A stretch of DNA of 5,990 bases, taken from positions 1-5,990 of the forward strand of contig QMOF01000144.1 in assembly GCA_003650185.1 (NCBI GenBank). Reading direction: 5' to 3'. The stretch's first letter is position 1. Each line of letters starts with the position of its first letter. A model generated the notes under the pieces. It was given only the letters and a program-made list of their open reading frames with translations. It did no database searches and had not been told where the DNA came from. The translations under genes were made by a program, and so were the position numbers. Below are positions 1 through 5,835 of the stretch, in pieces. Origin of the DNA: Chloroflexota bacterium. GTDB lineage: Bacteria > Chloroflexota > Dehalococcoidia > UBA2247 > RBG-13-53-26.

Positions 1-1
1 G

Positions 2-127
2 GTTGACACCTTGAGCGAGGCGCTCAAGGGCAAGGTGCCCGAGGTCTACGTTATCGGGGATGCCAAGCAGCCGCGGAAGGCCCTGGAGGCCATCGCCGAG
101 GCAGCGGAGATAGCCCGGCAGATATAG
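2..127 (+). CDS. C-terminal fragment of an Old Yellow Enzyme / 2,4-dienoyl-CoA reductase-like NAD(P)H:flavin oxidoreductase (5' partial)
   Basis: The reading frame is open from base 2 and ends at TAG 125-127, giving the last 41 residues of a protein that begins outside the window. Its core, VYVIGDAKQPRKALEAI followed by an Ala/Glu-rich helix ending EIARQI, matches the end of the FAD/NAD(P)-binding half of fused OYE-type enzymes such as FadH or BaiCD-like reductases. There the V-x-x-IGD segment contacts FAD, and the following P-R-x-x-L-E-A-I helix closes the domain. These enzymes carry FMN, FAD and a 4Fe-4S cluster and reduce enoyl groups in the cytoplasm; only the FAD-binding tail is visible here. 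Other pyridine nucleotide-disulphide oxidoreductases share the IGD motif, but the P-R-K-A-L-E-A-I continuation favours the OYE-fused group. The gene converges on the DUF362 gene and is unrelated to it by orientation. Confidence 0.8.
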   Translation, partial: VDTLSEALKGKVPEVYVIGDAKQPRKALEAIAEAAEIARQI

Positions 128-144
128 GTTCGAATCGCACGCAC

Positions 145-164
145 TGGCCAGCGTACGCTGGCCA
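145..164. repeat. Perfect 20-base palindrome in a convergent gap
   Basis: TGGCCAGCGTACGCTGGCCA equals its own reverse complement over all 20 bases. As RNA it would fold into an 8-bp G+C-rich stem with a GTAC tetraloop on either strand. It lies 17 bases past the flavoprotein stop and 48 bases past the DUF362 stop (reading on the - strand), where a bidirectional terminator is expected. No T-run follows on either strand, so it is not a canonical intrinsic terminator. A dyad binding site for a dimeric protein is the alternative. Confidence 0.6.
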
Positions 165-190
165 ACGGATGCGGCGGCTGGCCAAGGATA
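157..190. repeat. Near-direct repeat of about 14 bases, plus a 12-base palindrome
   Basis: GCTGGCCAACGGAT (157-170) recurs at 177-190 as GCTGGCCAAGGATA, differing by loss of one C. The first copy overlaps the right half of the 20-base palindrome. The second copy runs into a perfect palindrome, GATAGCGCTATC at 187-198, which can be extended by CAAG (183-186) pairing with CTTG (201-204) across a two-base bulge. With the 20-base palindrome this fills most of the 85-base gap with dyad symmetry. The direct copy suggests a small tandem duplication. Function unknown; termination or protein binding are both possible. Confidence 0.5.
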
Positions 191-212
191 GCGCTATCGG
201 CTTGCCGCGTTC

Positions 213-1346
213 TCAGTAGGGGTCCCAGTCCCTGTTCATCCTGTATACCGGGAAGGCTCCATAATCGTACTTCTCGAACAGCTTTCCCCACTGAGTCTCC
301 AGGAATCGGTTTATCCTTCCCTTGCCGACCAGGGGGTACCATAGTCGGTCGTGATAGAGCTCCGAAGCAAGAATGAAAGCCCTGAACACCGGGGAATGGA
401 AGAGGATATGATGAAGCCATTTGATATTCGCGGTCTTCTTTCTCAGAATCTGGTCCCACCTGATCACCGGGCTGCGGCTGACCCTGAAACCGAAGTCCAG
501 TTGGTTCAGGTCATCATTGTCGAGCCCGATTAGCTCGACCTGTTGCGTGTCCCCAAGACCCAGACCCATCTGGTGTGCCATCCTGATATAGGGTATCTCC
601 GAAGGTTCAAAGCCCATGATCCTGGCCGCAACAGCATCTACAGCAACCTGGTCCTGACTTGCCATGATCAGGTTGCCCACGAAAGGCTCCATTGTCCTGG
701 GGCCTGCTCCATTTCCGCAAACACAACCGTCGACCGCTGCGAATATCCCCCCGTGGATCTCTCGCTGGATCGCCAGCAAATCAACAAGGACCTCGTGTAT
801 TTTCTTGTGGGCATGGTGCCTGTACTTGGGTATCAGTCCACCAAAAGCATTCTTCATTGCCCCTGTAGTCGTGGTGTGACCGTGTGTTTTGACAGTTGGC
901 AGATGCACCACGTTGGCTCCGACGAACATCCTGGGTATGGAGATATCACCGAAAAGCTCGTTCATTGCCAGCATTCGAGCTTTGGGTTTGTAGGAAACCC
1001 AGTCAACATCGGTCAGCGGTTGAAACTCCACTCCGTACTTGCGCAAGATTGGCAGCCATTTGTTGTAATAGGCTCCCTTCCAGGGATGGGTCACCACCGT
1101 CTGGTTCTCAACCGCCACAATGTTCCTGTAACCGCTCTCCCTCAGAGCCTTCAGGACCCCCTCAAGTTGCCAGGGAGGAGTTGAGCAGGCGGGATAGAAC
1201 AGCGTCCACGAGAGATTGAGCTTGATGATCGTGTTGTTCTCTTTGGGCAGGAATCGCTCGTAGTCTGCAAGATGCATCAGCCGGGCATAATCTTCGATGA
1301 CTGTCTCAGGACGGGTTCTTAGCACTGCCACTCTCGATTCAGACAC
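213..1346 (-). CDS. DUF362 domain-containing protein (377 aa), no ferredoxin domain
   Basis: A DUF362 (PF04015) family protein; members are widespread in anaerobes and archaea and no general biochemical role is established. The diagnostic segment is LPTVKTHGHTTTTGAMKNAFG at about residues 149-169, equivalent to the family's LPKxKTHxxTxxTGAxKNxFG. It is followed by a histidine/lysine-rich stretch (KYRHHAHKKIH, 174-184), VDG (206-208), GNGAGPR (211-217) and a conserved-looking AVDAVAARIMGF helix (235-246). Residues 40-80 form an alternating strand/helix region typical of the N-terminal half. Many relatives carry a 4Fe-4S ferredoxin module; no clustered cysteines exist here, and the last ~90 residues (290-377) are instead basic and aromatic (Trp, His, Tyr, Phe). 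No signal peptide or clear membrane segment is seen, so it is probably cytoplasmic. The start is GTG at 1344-1346, chosen because an almost ideal ribosome binding site precedes it. It lies 107 bases downstream of the glycosyltransferase gene on the same strand. Confidence 0.88.
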   Translation of the reverse strand: MSESRVAVLRTRPETVIEDYARLMHLADYERFLPKENNTIIKLNLSWTLFYPACSTPPWQLEGVLKALRESGYRNIVAVENQTVVTHPWKGAYYNKWLPILRKYGVEFQPLTDVDWVSYKPKARMLAMNELFGDISIPRMFVGANVVHLPTVKTHGHTTTTGAMKNAFGGLIPKYRHHAHKKIHEVLVDLLAIQREIHGGIFAAVDGCVCGNGAGPRTMEPFVGNLIMASQDQVAVDAVAARIMGFEPSEIPYIRMAHQMGLGLGDTQQVELIGLDNDDLNQLDFGFRVSRSPVIRWDQILRKKTANIKWLHHILFHSPVFRAFILASELYHDRLWYPLVGKGRINRFLETQWGKLFEKYDYGAFPVYRMNRDWDPY

Positions 1347-1347
1347 A

Positions 1348-1358
1348 GATCACCCCTT
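1348..1358 (-). promoter_or_regulatory. Strong Shine-Dalgarno fixing the GTG start of the DUF362 gene
   Basis: On the - strand AAGGGGTGATC sits one base before the GTG codon, with the GGGG core 6 bases from it. It matches the full anti-Shine-Dalgarno complement AAGGAGGTGATC with a single missing A. An ATG 18 bases upstream of the GTG (1362-1364) is excluded because it reaches TGA after three codons. This site therefore decides the start. Confidence 0.8.
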
Positions 1359-1381
1359 CATGTTAGTTAATGGCTGCCGCA

Positions 1382-1439
1382 CGGTGCCCGCGCCACACCG
1401 ACGCTGACCACCAGTCTCGCGGAAACCCTGCGGGCCGCG
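1382..1439 (-). other. G+C-rich intergenic region with two hairpins between the glycosyltransferase and DUF362 genes
   Basis: The 107-base gap 1347-1453 contains two stem-loops. The first is CGCGG (1418-1422) with CCGCG (1435-1439), enclosing an inner CCC/GGG stem (1426-1428 with 1432-1434), a three-base bulge and a TGC loop. The second is CGGTG (1382-1386) with CACCG (1396-1400) around a nine-base loop. The heptamer ACGGTGC occurs twice (1381-1387 and 1447-1453). Neither stem is followed by a T-run on the - strand, so these are not classical terminators, and I find no convincing promoter for the DUF362 gene. The hairpins could be mRNA-stabilising or processing structures in a glycosyltransferase-DUF362 transcript, or a weak terminator. 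Confidence 0.4.
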
Positions 1440-1453
1440 CAATCACACGGTGC

Positions 1454-3046
1454 TCAACGAACGCGATAGATCCTTAGCTCCGGCCCGACCACTGTTTCAC
1501 TGCTGCAGATCACCTTCTCCAGAGTGAAAGCTTCCGCCAGGGTGTCATAGCACTGTATTTCCTCGGCTGCCTGCTCAGGATGGGCGTAGAACCTTCCATA
1601 CATCGTGCTGCTTATGATGACGTAGTCTGCCTTTTCGATTTCGGACATGTCAGCGCTTGCCAGACGATAGCCATAGTATGCCGTTTCATACTCGCCCAGC
1701 AACTCGGTTTCTGGCGTGTACATCTCGCGCACTATGAGCGAACCTTCGGGGATATTCTCTTGGATCCAGTCCAAGGCCACTTGCTGCGTGGTTTCCTTCG
1801 CCAGATCTCCGCTGACACGCCAAGATGATTGCAGCGGAGGAACGACCAGTGCAGTGGCTATTATGATACACAAGACAACAGAAGCCGCACCACCCGGCGT
1901 GGGGCACAACCTGGCAAGAGGGCCCCGCAACAGCTCCGAGCTTCGAACAACAGCATAGGAGGCAGTGATAGCCAGGAAAGGCAGAAGGGGAATCACGTAT
2001 CTCTCGAATTTCACCTCCCAAGAGCCAATGATGAGATAGTAGGGAAGTATCCACGACAACAACAAGAAAGCCGCCGCCACCTCCTGCCTGTGGTTCCTCC
2101 AGTTCGGGGCAAGAAGACGGTATGCTCCCACAGCGACCAGCGAGACGACTCCGAGAAGGCTCGCTACTTCTAGATAGGGAGTCAAGGCAGACCTCAACGA
2201 GTCTGTGGCATGATGTATCCAGCCTGGGGCAGTACCCAGGAAAACCACTCCATGTCCAGTGGCCATGTGATCCATTTCAAACCGCAAGTCGTTCAGAAAA
2301 GTCTGGTGATCCAGCACTGCAAAGGGCGAGGTAACGACAAAGAGCAACACGGCTGCGGCGCTGCTACAAACGAAGCCACGCGCAATGGCAAGAGAGGACG
2401 AGCGAAGGTTTGCGAGGCGAGGGTCGTGGTACACATGAGCAAGGACGAAGGCAGTAAACAAGGGCAATAGCAGGAGCCCCCCGCTTTGCTTCGTAGAAGC
2501 AGCCAACCCTACGAAGGCACCTGCGATCAAACCATGCCTCAAACGCCCGCTCTTCGCGAGAGAGACAATGAAAAAGAAGGCCACTGTTGTCAGAAAGGTC
2601 ATCGGAACGTCCACTGTGGCATAGTGAGAGTCTCTTACAGCCATGGGCATGACGGCCAGGAAGACAGCCGAGAGAATGCCGATCTTCTTGCCGTACAGCT
2701 TGCAGCCTATGAGATAGACGATCAGAATCATTGCGGTTCCCAATACTGCAACCAGCACCCTTGAAGACAGGTACAGGGTTGACCTGGATACGTCCAGTAC
2801 TCCCAGAGACTCCAGGAAGTACTCAAACTTGAATAGAACCATCAGAGTGTAGATAAGAAACGAAGGATAGTGAAAAAAATGAGGGTTGAAGTCGTTGGTC
2901 CTGGCCATGACATCGGCCCTGCTCACCAACAAGGGTTCATCGGGATGGTCAAGCATCGGCAAGCCGAAGTCTATTCCCACCATCCTCAAGGCAAGGGCAA
3001 TGACTACTACAGCCGCTAGAGGGATCGCGGCTCTGTGACCTCTCAT
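1454..3046 (-). CDS. GT-C membrane glycosyltransferase, PMT_2/ArnT-like (glycosyltransferase family 39 type, 530 aa)
   Basis: A polytopic protein with about 11-12 predicted membrane segments (e.g. residues 8-24, 61-77, 92-112, 145-163, 171-203, 226-245, 291-309, 325-341, 350-368, 387-404) and a soluble C-terminal domain from ~410. The first extracytoplasmic loop has HPDE (34-37), the Asp/Glu pair expected for catalysis in GT-C enzymes, and then NPHFFHYPSF (54-63), a hallmark of PMT_2-type proteins. RDSHYATVDVPMTF (138-151) matches the second acidic loop motif, and KFERYVIPLLPFL (346-358) the late conserved helix. Enzymes of this class move a sugar from a polyprenyl-phosphate donor to lipid, protein or glycan on the outer membrane face; neither donor nor acceptor can be read from sequence. 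The ATG start has AAGGTGGGAG ending 7 bases upstream. A promoter at 3120-3148 suggests separate transcription from the UbiA operon. Length is usual for the family and no lesion is seen. Confidence 0.87.
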   Translation of the reverse strand: MRGHRAAIPLAAVVVIALALRMVGIDFGLPMLDHPDEPLLVSRADVMARTNDFNPHFFHYPSFLIYTLMVLFKFEYFLESLGVLDVSRSTLYLSSRVLVAVLGTAMILIVYLIGCKLYGKKIGILSAVFLAVMPMAVRDSHYATVDVPMTFLTTVAFFFIVSLAKSGRLRHGLIAGAFVGLAASTKQSGGLLLLPLFTAFVLAHVYHDPRLANLRSSSLAIARGFVCSSAAAVLLFVVTSPFAVLDHQTFLNDLRFEMDHMATGHGVVFLGTAPGWIHHATDSLRSALTPYLEVASLLGVVSLVAVGAYRLLAPNWRNHRQEVAAAFLLLSWILPYYLIIGSWEVKFERYVIPLLPFLAITASYAVVRSSELLRGPLARLCPTPGGAASVVLCIIIATALVVPPLQSSWRVSGDLAKETTQQVALDWIQENIPEGSLIVREMYTPETELLGEYETAYYGYRLASADMSEIEKADYVIISSTMYGRFYAHPEQAAEEIQCYDTLAEAFTLEKVICSSETVVGPELRIYRVR

Positions 3047-3053
3047 CTCGTGA

Positions 3054-3063
3054 CTCCCACCTT
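3054..3063 (-). promoter_or_regulatory. Ribosome binding site of the glycosyltransferase gene
   Basis: On the - strand AAGGTGGGAG ends 7 bases before the ATG at 3044-3046. GGGAG at that distance is a good Shine-Dalgarno and supports this start. Confidence 0.65.
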
Positions 3064-3119
3064 AGTCCACTCTACCTGCCTTCTCTTATCTATGGCCTAC
3101 CGCTACATCTTCTCAAGCT

Positions 3120-3148
3120 ATAATCAAGGTGTCGCTACTCGCTGTCAA
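3120..3148 (-). promoter_or_regulatory. Sigma70-type promoter for the glycosyltransferase gene
   Basis: On the - strand a perfect TTGACA (complement of 3143-3148) is followed, after exactly 17 bases, by GATTAT (complement of 3120-3125), which matches 4 of 6 -10 consensus positions including the key A2 and T6. Transcription would begin near 3112, leaving a 5' leader of about 65 bases before the ATG at 3046. Its place between a terminator-like hairpin and the gene start fits a real promoter. Confidence 0.6.
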
Positions 3149-3180
3149 CCGACCGTCCCGCCAGAACCTACGGTTGTCCC

Positions 3181-3198
3181 TTGTCTCTTCAAAGACAA
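3181..3198. repeat. Short inverted repeat upstream of the glycosyltransferase promoter
   Basis: TTGTCT (3181-3186) and AGACAA (3193-3198) are exact inverted copies separated by six bases. The dyad centre lies about 44 bases upstream of the -35 hexamer on the - strand, a position suitable for a regulator binding site. It could also be chance: a 6-bp stem is not rare. Confidence 0.3.
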
Positions 3199-3231
3199 TG
3201 TAAAGCAGGCATGCTGCTCGGCTTCGACGGG

Positions 3232-3262
3232 AAAACCTGGACGGACGCAATGTCCGGGCAGG
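3232..3262 (-). terminator. Intrinsic terminator of the UbiA-PHP-UPF0104 operon
   Basis: The hairpin begins 20 bases past the UPF0104 stop codon. On the - strand CCTG pairs with CAGG (3259-3262 with 3236-3239) and CGGAC pairs with GTCCG (3252-3256 with 3242-3246), around a five-base loop and a symmetrical 2x2 internal loop. It is directly followed by TTTT and then CCC (3235 downwards). Stem, distance and polarity fit an intrinsic terminator, though the T-run is short and the stem interrupted. Confidence 0.55.
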
Positions 3263-3281
3263 TCAGTTCGTTGCCTGGAGT

Positions 3282-4250
3282 TCACAACAGCCTACGTCCC
3301 GCCAAAACGATAGTGACCAGCCCAACAACAACCCCAAACCAAAGCGTGCAGAATCGGATGACGATGGTGGCTCCGGCCGCAATCCCTTTGGCCACTCCAG
3401 TCAACATGAGCAGACCAGCAAAGCTGCCTTCGGCCACCGCCAAGCCGCCGGGGATCATGGACACCGCTCCAGCCAATGAGGAGAAGGAGAATACAAAGGT
3501 GCTGAGCATTACTGAAGCATCTACACCAAAACCTTGAAGGACAAAATGCATTGCCAGACACTCCAGCCCCCAGGAGACGACGCTTATGGCTACAGCCAGC
3601 AGGAGAGTCGTCGACCCGAAAAGCCGGTGGGCGCTCTCATAGGCCAATCTGAGACTGTTGGAAAGTTTGCTGAGGAAGCGTACAGGCTCAGCCATGGCAA
3701 GCAGCCTGTTGCAGACCCTTTCGGACCTTGTGACCCATATCAGAGCTAACAAGAGGGCCAGCACAACCAGCACCAGCTCTTTGCCGTACTCGAAGGCTGA
3801 GAAAGAAATGAGCGCCAGTATCGACAGGCCAAGCATGTCCGTGATCCTCTCGGCAAAGACGACTGGGACTGTCCTGCTCATCTCTGAGCCGCTCAAGTTC
3901 TTCAGGAGATAGCACTTGAAGACTTCGCCCATTTTGGCTGGCGTAACCGACATGGACAGCCCACTGAGAAACACGGTGAGACTGTCCCTCCTTCTCAGCT
4001 TGATGTCGATGGTCCTCAGGTAGTAGTCCCACTTGCAGAACCTCAAGAGGTAGTTCAGGAGGGTGAGAGCCAGAATGAGGGGGATGTAGGGCCACTTGAA
4101 CCGAGTTAGGCTTTGTGCAACCTCTCCAATATCGGCGTAGATCGCCAGACCAACGAAGATGCAGACCCCTGCTATCAGGGCGATGGCTAAGTTTCTTCCG
4201 AGTCTACTGGATGGCTTTTGCCCGTAGTTTTCGGAGCTTCGTTTTGACAT
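3282..4250 (-). CDS. UPF0104 / lysylphosphatidylglycerol synthase-TM family integral membrane protein (322 aa)
   Basis: A PF03706-family membrane protein related to the flippase half of MprF and to the AglD membrane domain. About eight hydrophobic segments are visible, from residues 20-40 to 298-316. Family motifs occur in order: TPAKMGEVFKCYLL (103-116), ERITDMLGL (134-142), SMIPGGLAVAEGSFAGLL (264-281) and a late RFCTLWFGVVVG (299-310). No soluble aminoacyl-transferase domain is attached, so it is not a full MprF. Relatives are implicated in lipid or lipid-linked glycan translocation, but for stand-alone proteins this is largely unproven. The gene starts 47 bases inside the end of the PHP gene, in another frame. 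No Shine-Dalgarno precedes its ATG and no in-frame ATG/GTG/TTG follows before the first helix, so translational coupling is likely. Placement as third gene of the operon suggests it handles the product of the UbiA enzyme. Confidence 0.85.
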   Translation of the reverse strand: MSKRSSENYGQKPSSRLGRNLAIALIAGVCIFVGLAIYADIGEVAQSLTRFKWPYIPLILALTLLNYLLRFCKWDYYLRTIDIKLRRRDSLTVFLSGLSMSVTPAKMGEVFKCYLLKNLSGSEMSRTVPVVFAERITDMLGLSILALISFSAFEYGKELVLVVLALLLALIWVTRSERVCNRLLAMAEPVRFLSKLSNSLRLAYESAHRLFGSTTLLLAVAISVVSWGLECLAMHFVLQGFGVDASVMLSTFVFSFSSLAGAVSMIPGGLAVAEGSFAGLLMLTGVAKGIAAGATIVIRFCTLWFGVVVGLVTIVLAGRRLL

Positions 4251-4842
4251 GGTTCAGCAGCGGGGACCGCTTCCCGAACAGAGTCAGGTCACCTTTCACA
4301 ATCGCATCCCGGATATCACTTGAGCCTGTTACTATCCCACCCAGCCCTATCTCACTCGCATAGTGAGCGTCGCTTCCGCCGACGACTGGCAGACAGTGCC
4401 TGGTGGCAAAATCAAGCGCTTCCCTGTTGTATCGCTGGAAGACGCACCTTGAATTGAACCCCTCAATGGCGTCTACAAGATGGGCGTATTCCGCAGAGAT
4501 GTGGAATGCCGACTGCCTTAACCGATCGAAGGGGTGCGGCACAACAACGATGCCGCCCTGGGTCTTGATCTCGCTGACAACTTCGTGAAACCGCCTTGCC
4601 TTGACTTCATGAGAAAGGAAGAGTCCAGTTATCTCGCCTTTTTCGGTCATTATCTCAGCTCCGATGATGACTGTGAAGCTGTCGCTCTCGTGCTTCTTGG
4701 CCTCCTCACCACCCTTTGTGGTGTTGTGGTCGGTTATGGCAATGCCGTCAAGACCTTTCTGACGAGCAATTCGGACGATTTCCCCGGGATCCAGAACACC
4801 GTCATCAGAGTACCTGGAGTGAATGTGTAGATCGACTCTCAT
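4204..4842 (-). CDS. PHP-domain metal-dependent phosphoesterase (212 aa)
   Basis: A stand-alone PHP (polymerase and histidinol phosphatase) domain covering the whole protein, with all expected metal ligands present: DLHIHSRYSDDG (H6, H8), TDHNT (D38, H39), GAEIMT (E63), VPHPFD (H103), and GGSDAH (D158, H160). These bind a di- or trinuclear metal centre that hydrolyses phosphate esters; the family includes histidinol-phosphatase, TrpH-like 3',5'-nucleotide phosphatases and phosphatases of small phosphorylated metabolites. The exact substrate cannot be read from sequence. No signal peptide is seen, so it should act in the cytoplasm; the C-terminus is basic (KTKLRKLRAKAIQ) and may touch the membrane. 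ATG lies 21 bases past the UbiA stop, with only a weak, distant GGGGCGAT upstream, and the TAG stop lies within the next gene. The operon context suggests it may dephosphorylate the UbiA product. Confidence 0.88.
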   Translation of the reverse strand: MRVDLHIHSRYSDDGVLDPGEIVRIARQKGLDGIAITDHNTTKGGEEAKKHESDSFTVIIGAEIMTEKGEITGLFLSHEVKARRFHEVVSEIKTQGGIVVVPHPFDRLRQSAFHISAEYAHLVDAIEGFNSRCVFQRYNREALDFATRHCLPVVGGSDAHYASEIGLGGIVTGSSDIRDAIVKGDLTLFGKRSPLLNHVKTKLRKLRAKAIQ

Positions 4843-4863
4843 TCTGGTGGTCTATCGCCCCAT

Positions 4864-5727
4864 TCAGCCCTGCTCTTCAGTCAACATCACTGCCACAACG
4901 ATGACAGCCCATATGGCTAAGTTCACTAACATCGACCTGTCCCTGAAGATAACCTCCGGCTCTGGGCTCATCCCCTTCTGGTGAGTGAGGTACAGGTAGC
5001 GGAACAGGCCGTAGATGGCGAATGGTGCAGTAATCAGCATCGCTTCGTTCTCCACCGAAGCGGTGTAGAGCAGGTACGATACTATCAATGCTGCGGTGAT
5101 AATGGTTCCCATCTGCTCTAGCAGCCTGATGGAATACTCAGCGAGGTTTGGCCGGTGCATCTCGGCTTCGCCTGCTAGCGCAACCAGTTCACCCCGCCTT
5201 TTCTGGATAGCCAGGAACAGAGCCAGGAGGAAAGTGCAGACAATGAGCCATGACGACACGGTGACCTCTACAGCCAGGGCGCCTGCAGCGGCGCGAATCA
5301 CGAAGCCAACCGCAATCAACATGATGTCGGCGATCACGAGGTGCTTGAGGGCGAATGAGTACAGGGCCACCAAGACAAGATATGAGGCCGAGATGATGAA
5401 GAACTCGATGGGCAGGGTGAAGTAGGCGCCAACCAGGGAGATGGCAATCAGCAATAGCGCTACCAGAAGGGCATGACCAACTTTCAATCGGCCGGAGGCA
5501 ATCGGCCTGCGGCTCTTGATCGGATGGGCCTTGTCTCTCTGCCTATCAATGATGTCATTGATCAGGTACTCGCTGGCAGAGAACATGCAGAAGTAGACAA
5601 AAGCCAGCATTGCCATTGCCCACATTGAGGCATTTAGAATGTTGGCCGAAAACACGACGCCGACAAAGAGGAGGACGTTCTTGTACCATTGCCTGGGTCG
5701 GCTCGACACTATGAGGCTCTTCAGCAT
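4864..5727 (-). CDS. UbiA-family prenyltransferase, decaprenyl-phosphate phosphoribosyltransferase (DPPR synthase)-like (287 aa)
   Basis: A polytopic UbiA-superfamily enzyme with about nine hydrophobic segments. Features point to the DPPR-synthase branch (Rv3806c-like), not to quinone or haem prenyltransferases: the N-terminal SSRPRQWYKNVLLF (8-21), the first Asp motif NDIIDRQRD (57-65) followed by HPIKSRRPIASG (68-79), and the second block YSFALKHLVIADIML running into GFVIRAAAGA (123-150). QKRRGEL (175-181) corresponds to the basic K-R-x-x-E segment after helix six. Characterised members transfer 5-phosphoribose from PRPP to polyprenyl phosphate in the cytoplasmic leaflet, giving 5-phosphoribosyl-1-phosphoryl-polyprenol, precursor of polyprenyl-phosphate arabinose or ribose. 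Polyprenol length is unknown here. The length is normal and the frame intact. The ATG start is preceded by a modest GAG at 6 bases; the R-P-R-Q-W motif near residue 10 supports this N-terminus. It is first in a three-gene operon behind a transposase gene. Confidence 0.85.
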   Translation of the reverse strand: MLKSLIVSSRPRQWYKNVLLFVGVVFSANILNASMWAMAMLAFVYFCMFSASEYLINDIIDRQRDKAHPIKSRRPIASGRLKVGHALLVALLLIAISLVGAYFTLPIEFFIISASYLVLVALYSFALKHLVIADIMLIAVGFVIRAAAGALAVEVTVSSWLIVCTFLLALFLAIQKRRGELVALAGEAEMHRPNLAEYSIRLLEQMGTIITAALIVSYLLYTASVENEAMLITAPFAIYGLFRYLYLTHQKGMSPEPEVIFRDRSMLVNLAIWAVIVVAVMLTEEQG

Positions 5728-5780
5728 AAGCGTCTCACACGCATATTCAGAACGTGGCCTTTGCTCGCTTGCTCATATAG

Positions 5781-5799
5781 CGTGCCGCCTTGGCGCACG
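5781..5799 (-). other. Inverted repeat in the 5' leader of the UbiA operon
   Basis: CGTGC (5781-5785) pairs with GCACG (5795-5799), and the inner GCC (5787-5789) with GGC (5792-5794), leaving one bulged base. If the promoter at 5836-5865 is used, this lies about 30 bases into the leader and 54 bases before the UbiA start. It could be an operator or an mRNA hairpin. No T-run follows, so it is not an attenuator of the usual kind. Confidence 0.35.
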
Positions 5800-5835
5800 A
5801 GAGGATATCATTAGCGGCGCATAACGCACCGGCAC

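Noticed and set aside
127..136. GGTTCGAATC resembles the T-loop (B-box) of a tRNA
   Set aside because: The flanking bases cannot form a T-stem (ATAGG against CGCAC), there is no acceptor, D- or anticodon arm around it, and it overlaps the end of a coding region.
46..459. - strand open frame of 137 codons spanning the convergent gap
   Set aside because: It overlaps the ends of two better supported genes in other frames and crosses the palindrome region; no recognisable motif or ribosome binding site.
543..1184. Long + strand open frame of 213 codons opposite the DUF362 gene
   Set aside because: It is antisense to a clear DUF362 family gene, has no recognisable domain or good start signal, and its composition looks like reverse-frame shadow sequence.
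1686..2054. - strand open frame of 122 codons inside the glycosyltransferase gene
   Set aside because: It is an out-of-frame shadow of an intact PMT_2-type gene with no family resemblance.
3688..4095. - strand open frame of 135 codons inside the UPF0104 gene
   Set aside because: Out of frame with an intact membrane protein gene that has all its family motifs; the Pro/His-rich translation is typical of a shadow frame.
5730..5742. GCGT-ctcac-ACGC inverted repeat next to the UbiA start
   Set aside because: Only a four-base stem, readily expected by chance; too weak to list as a feature.
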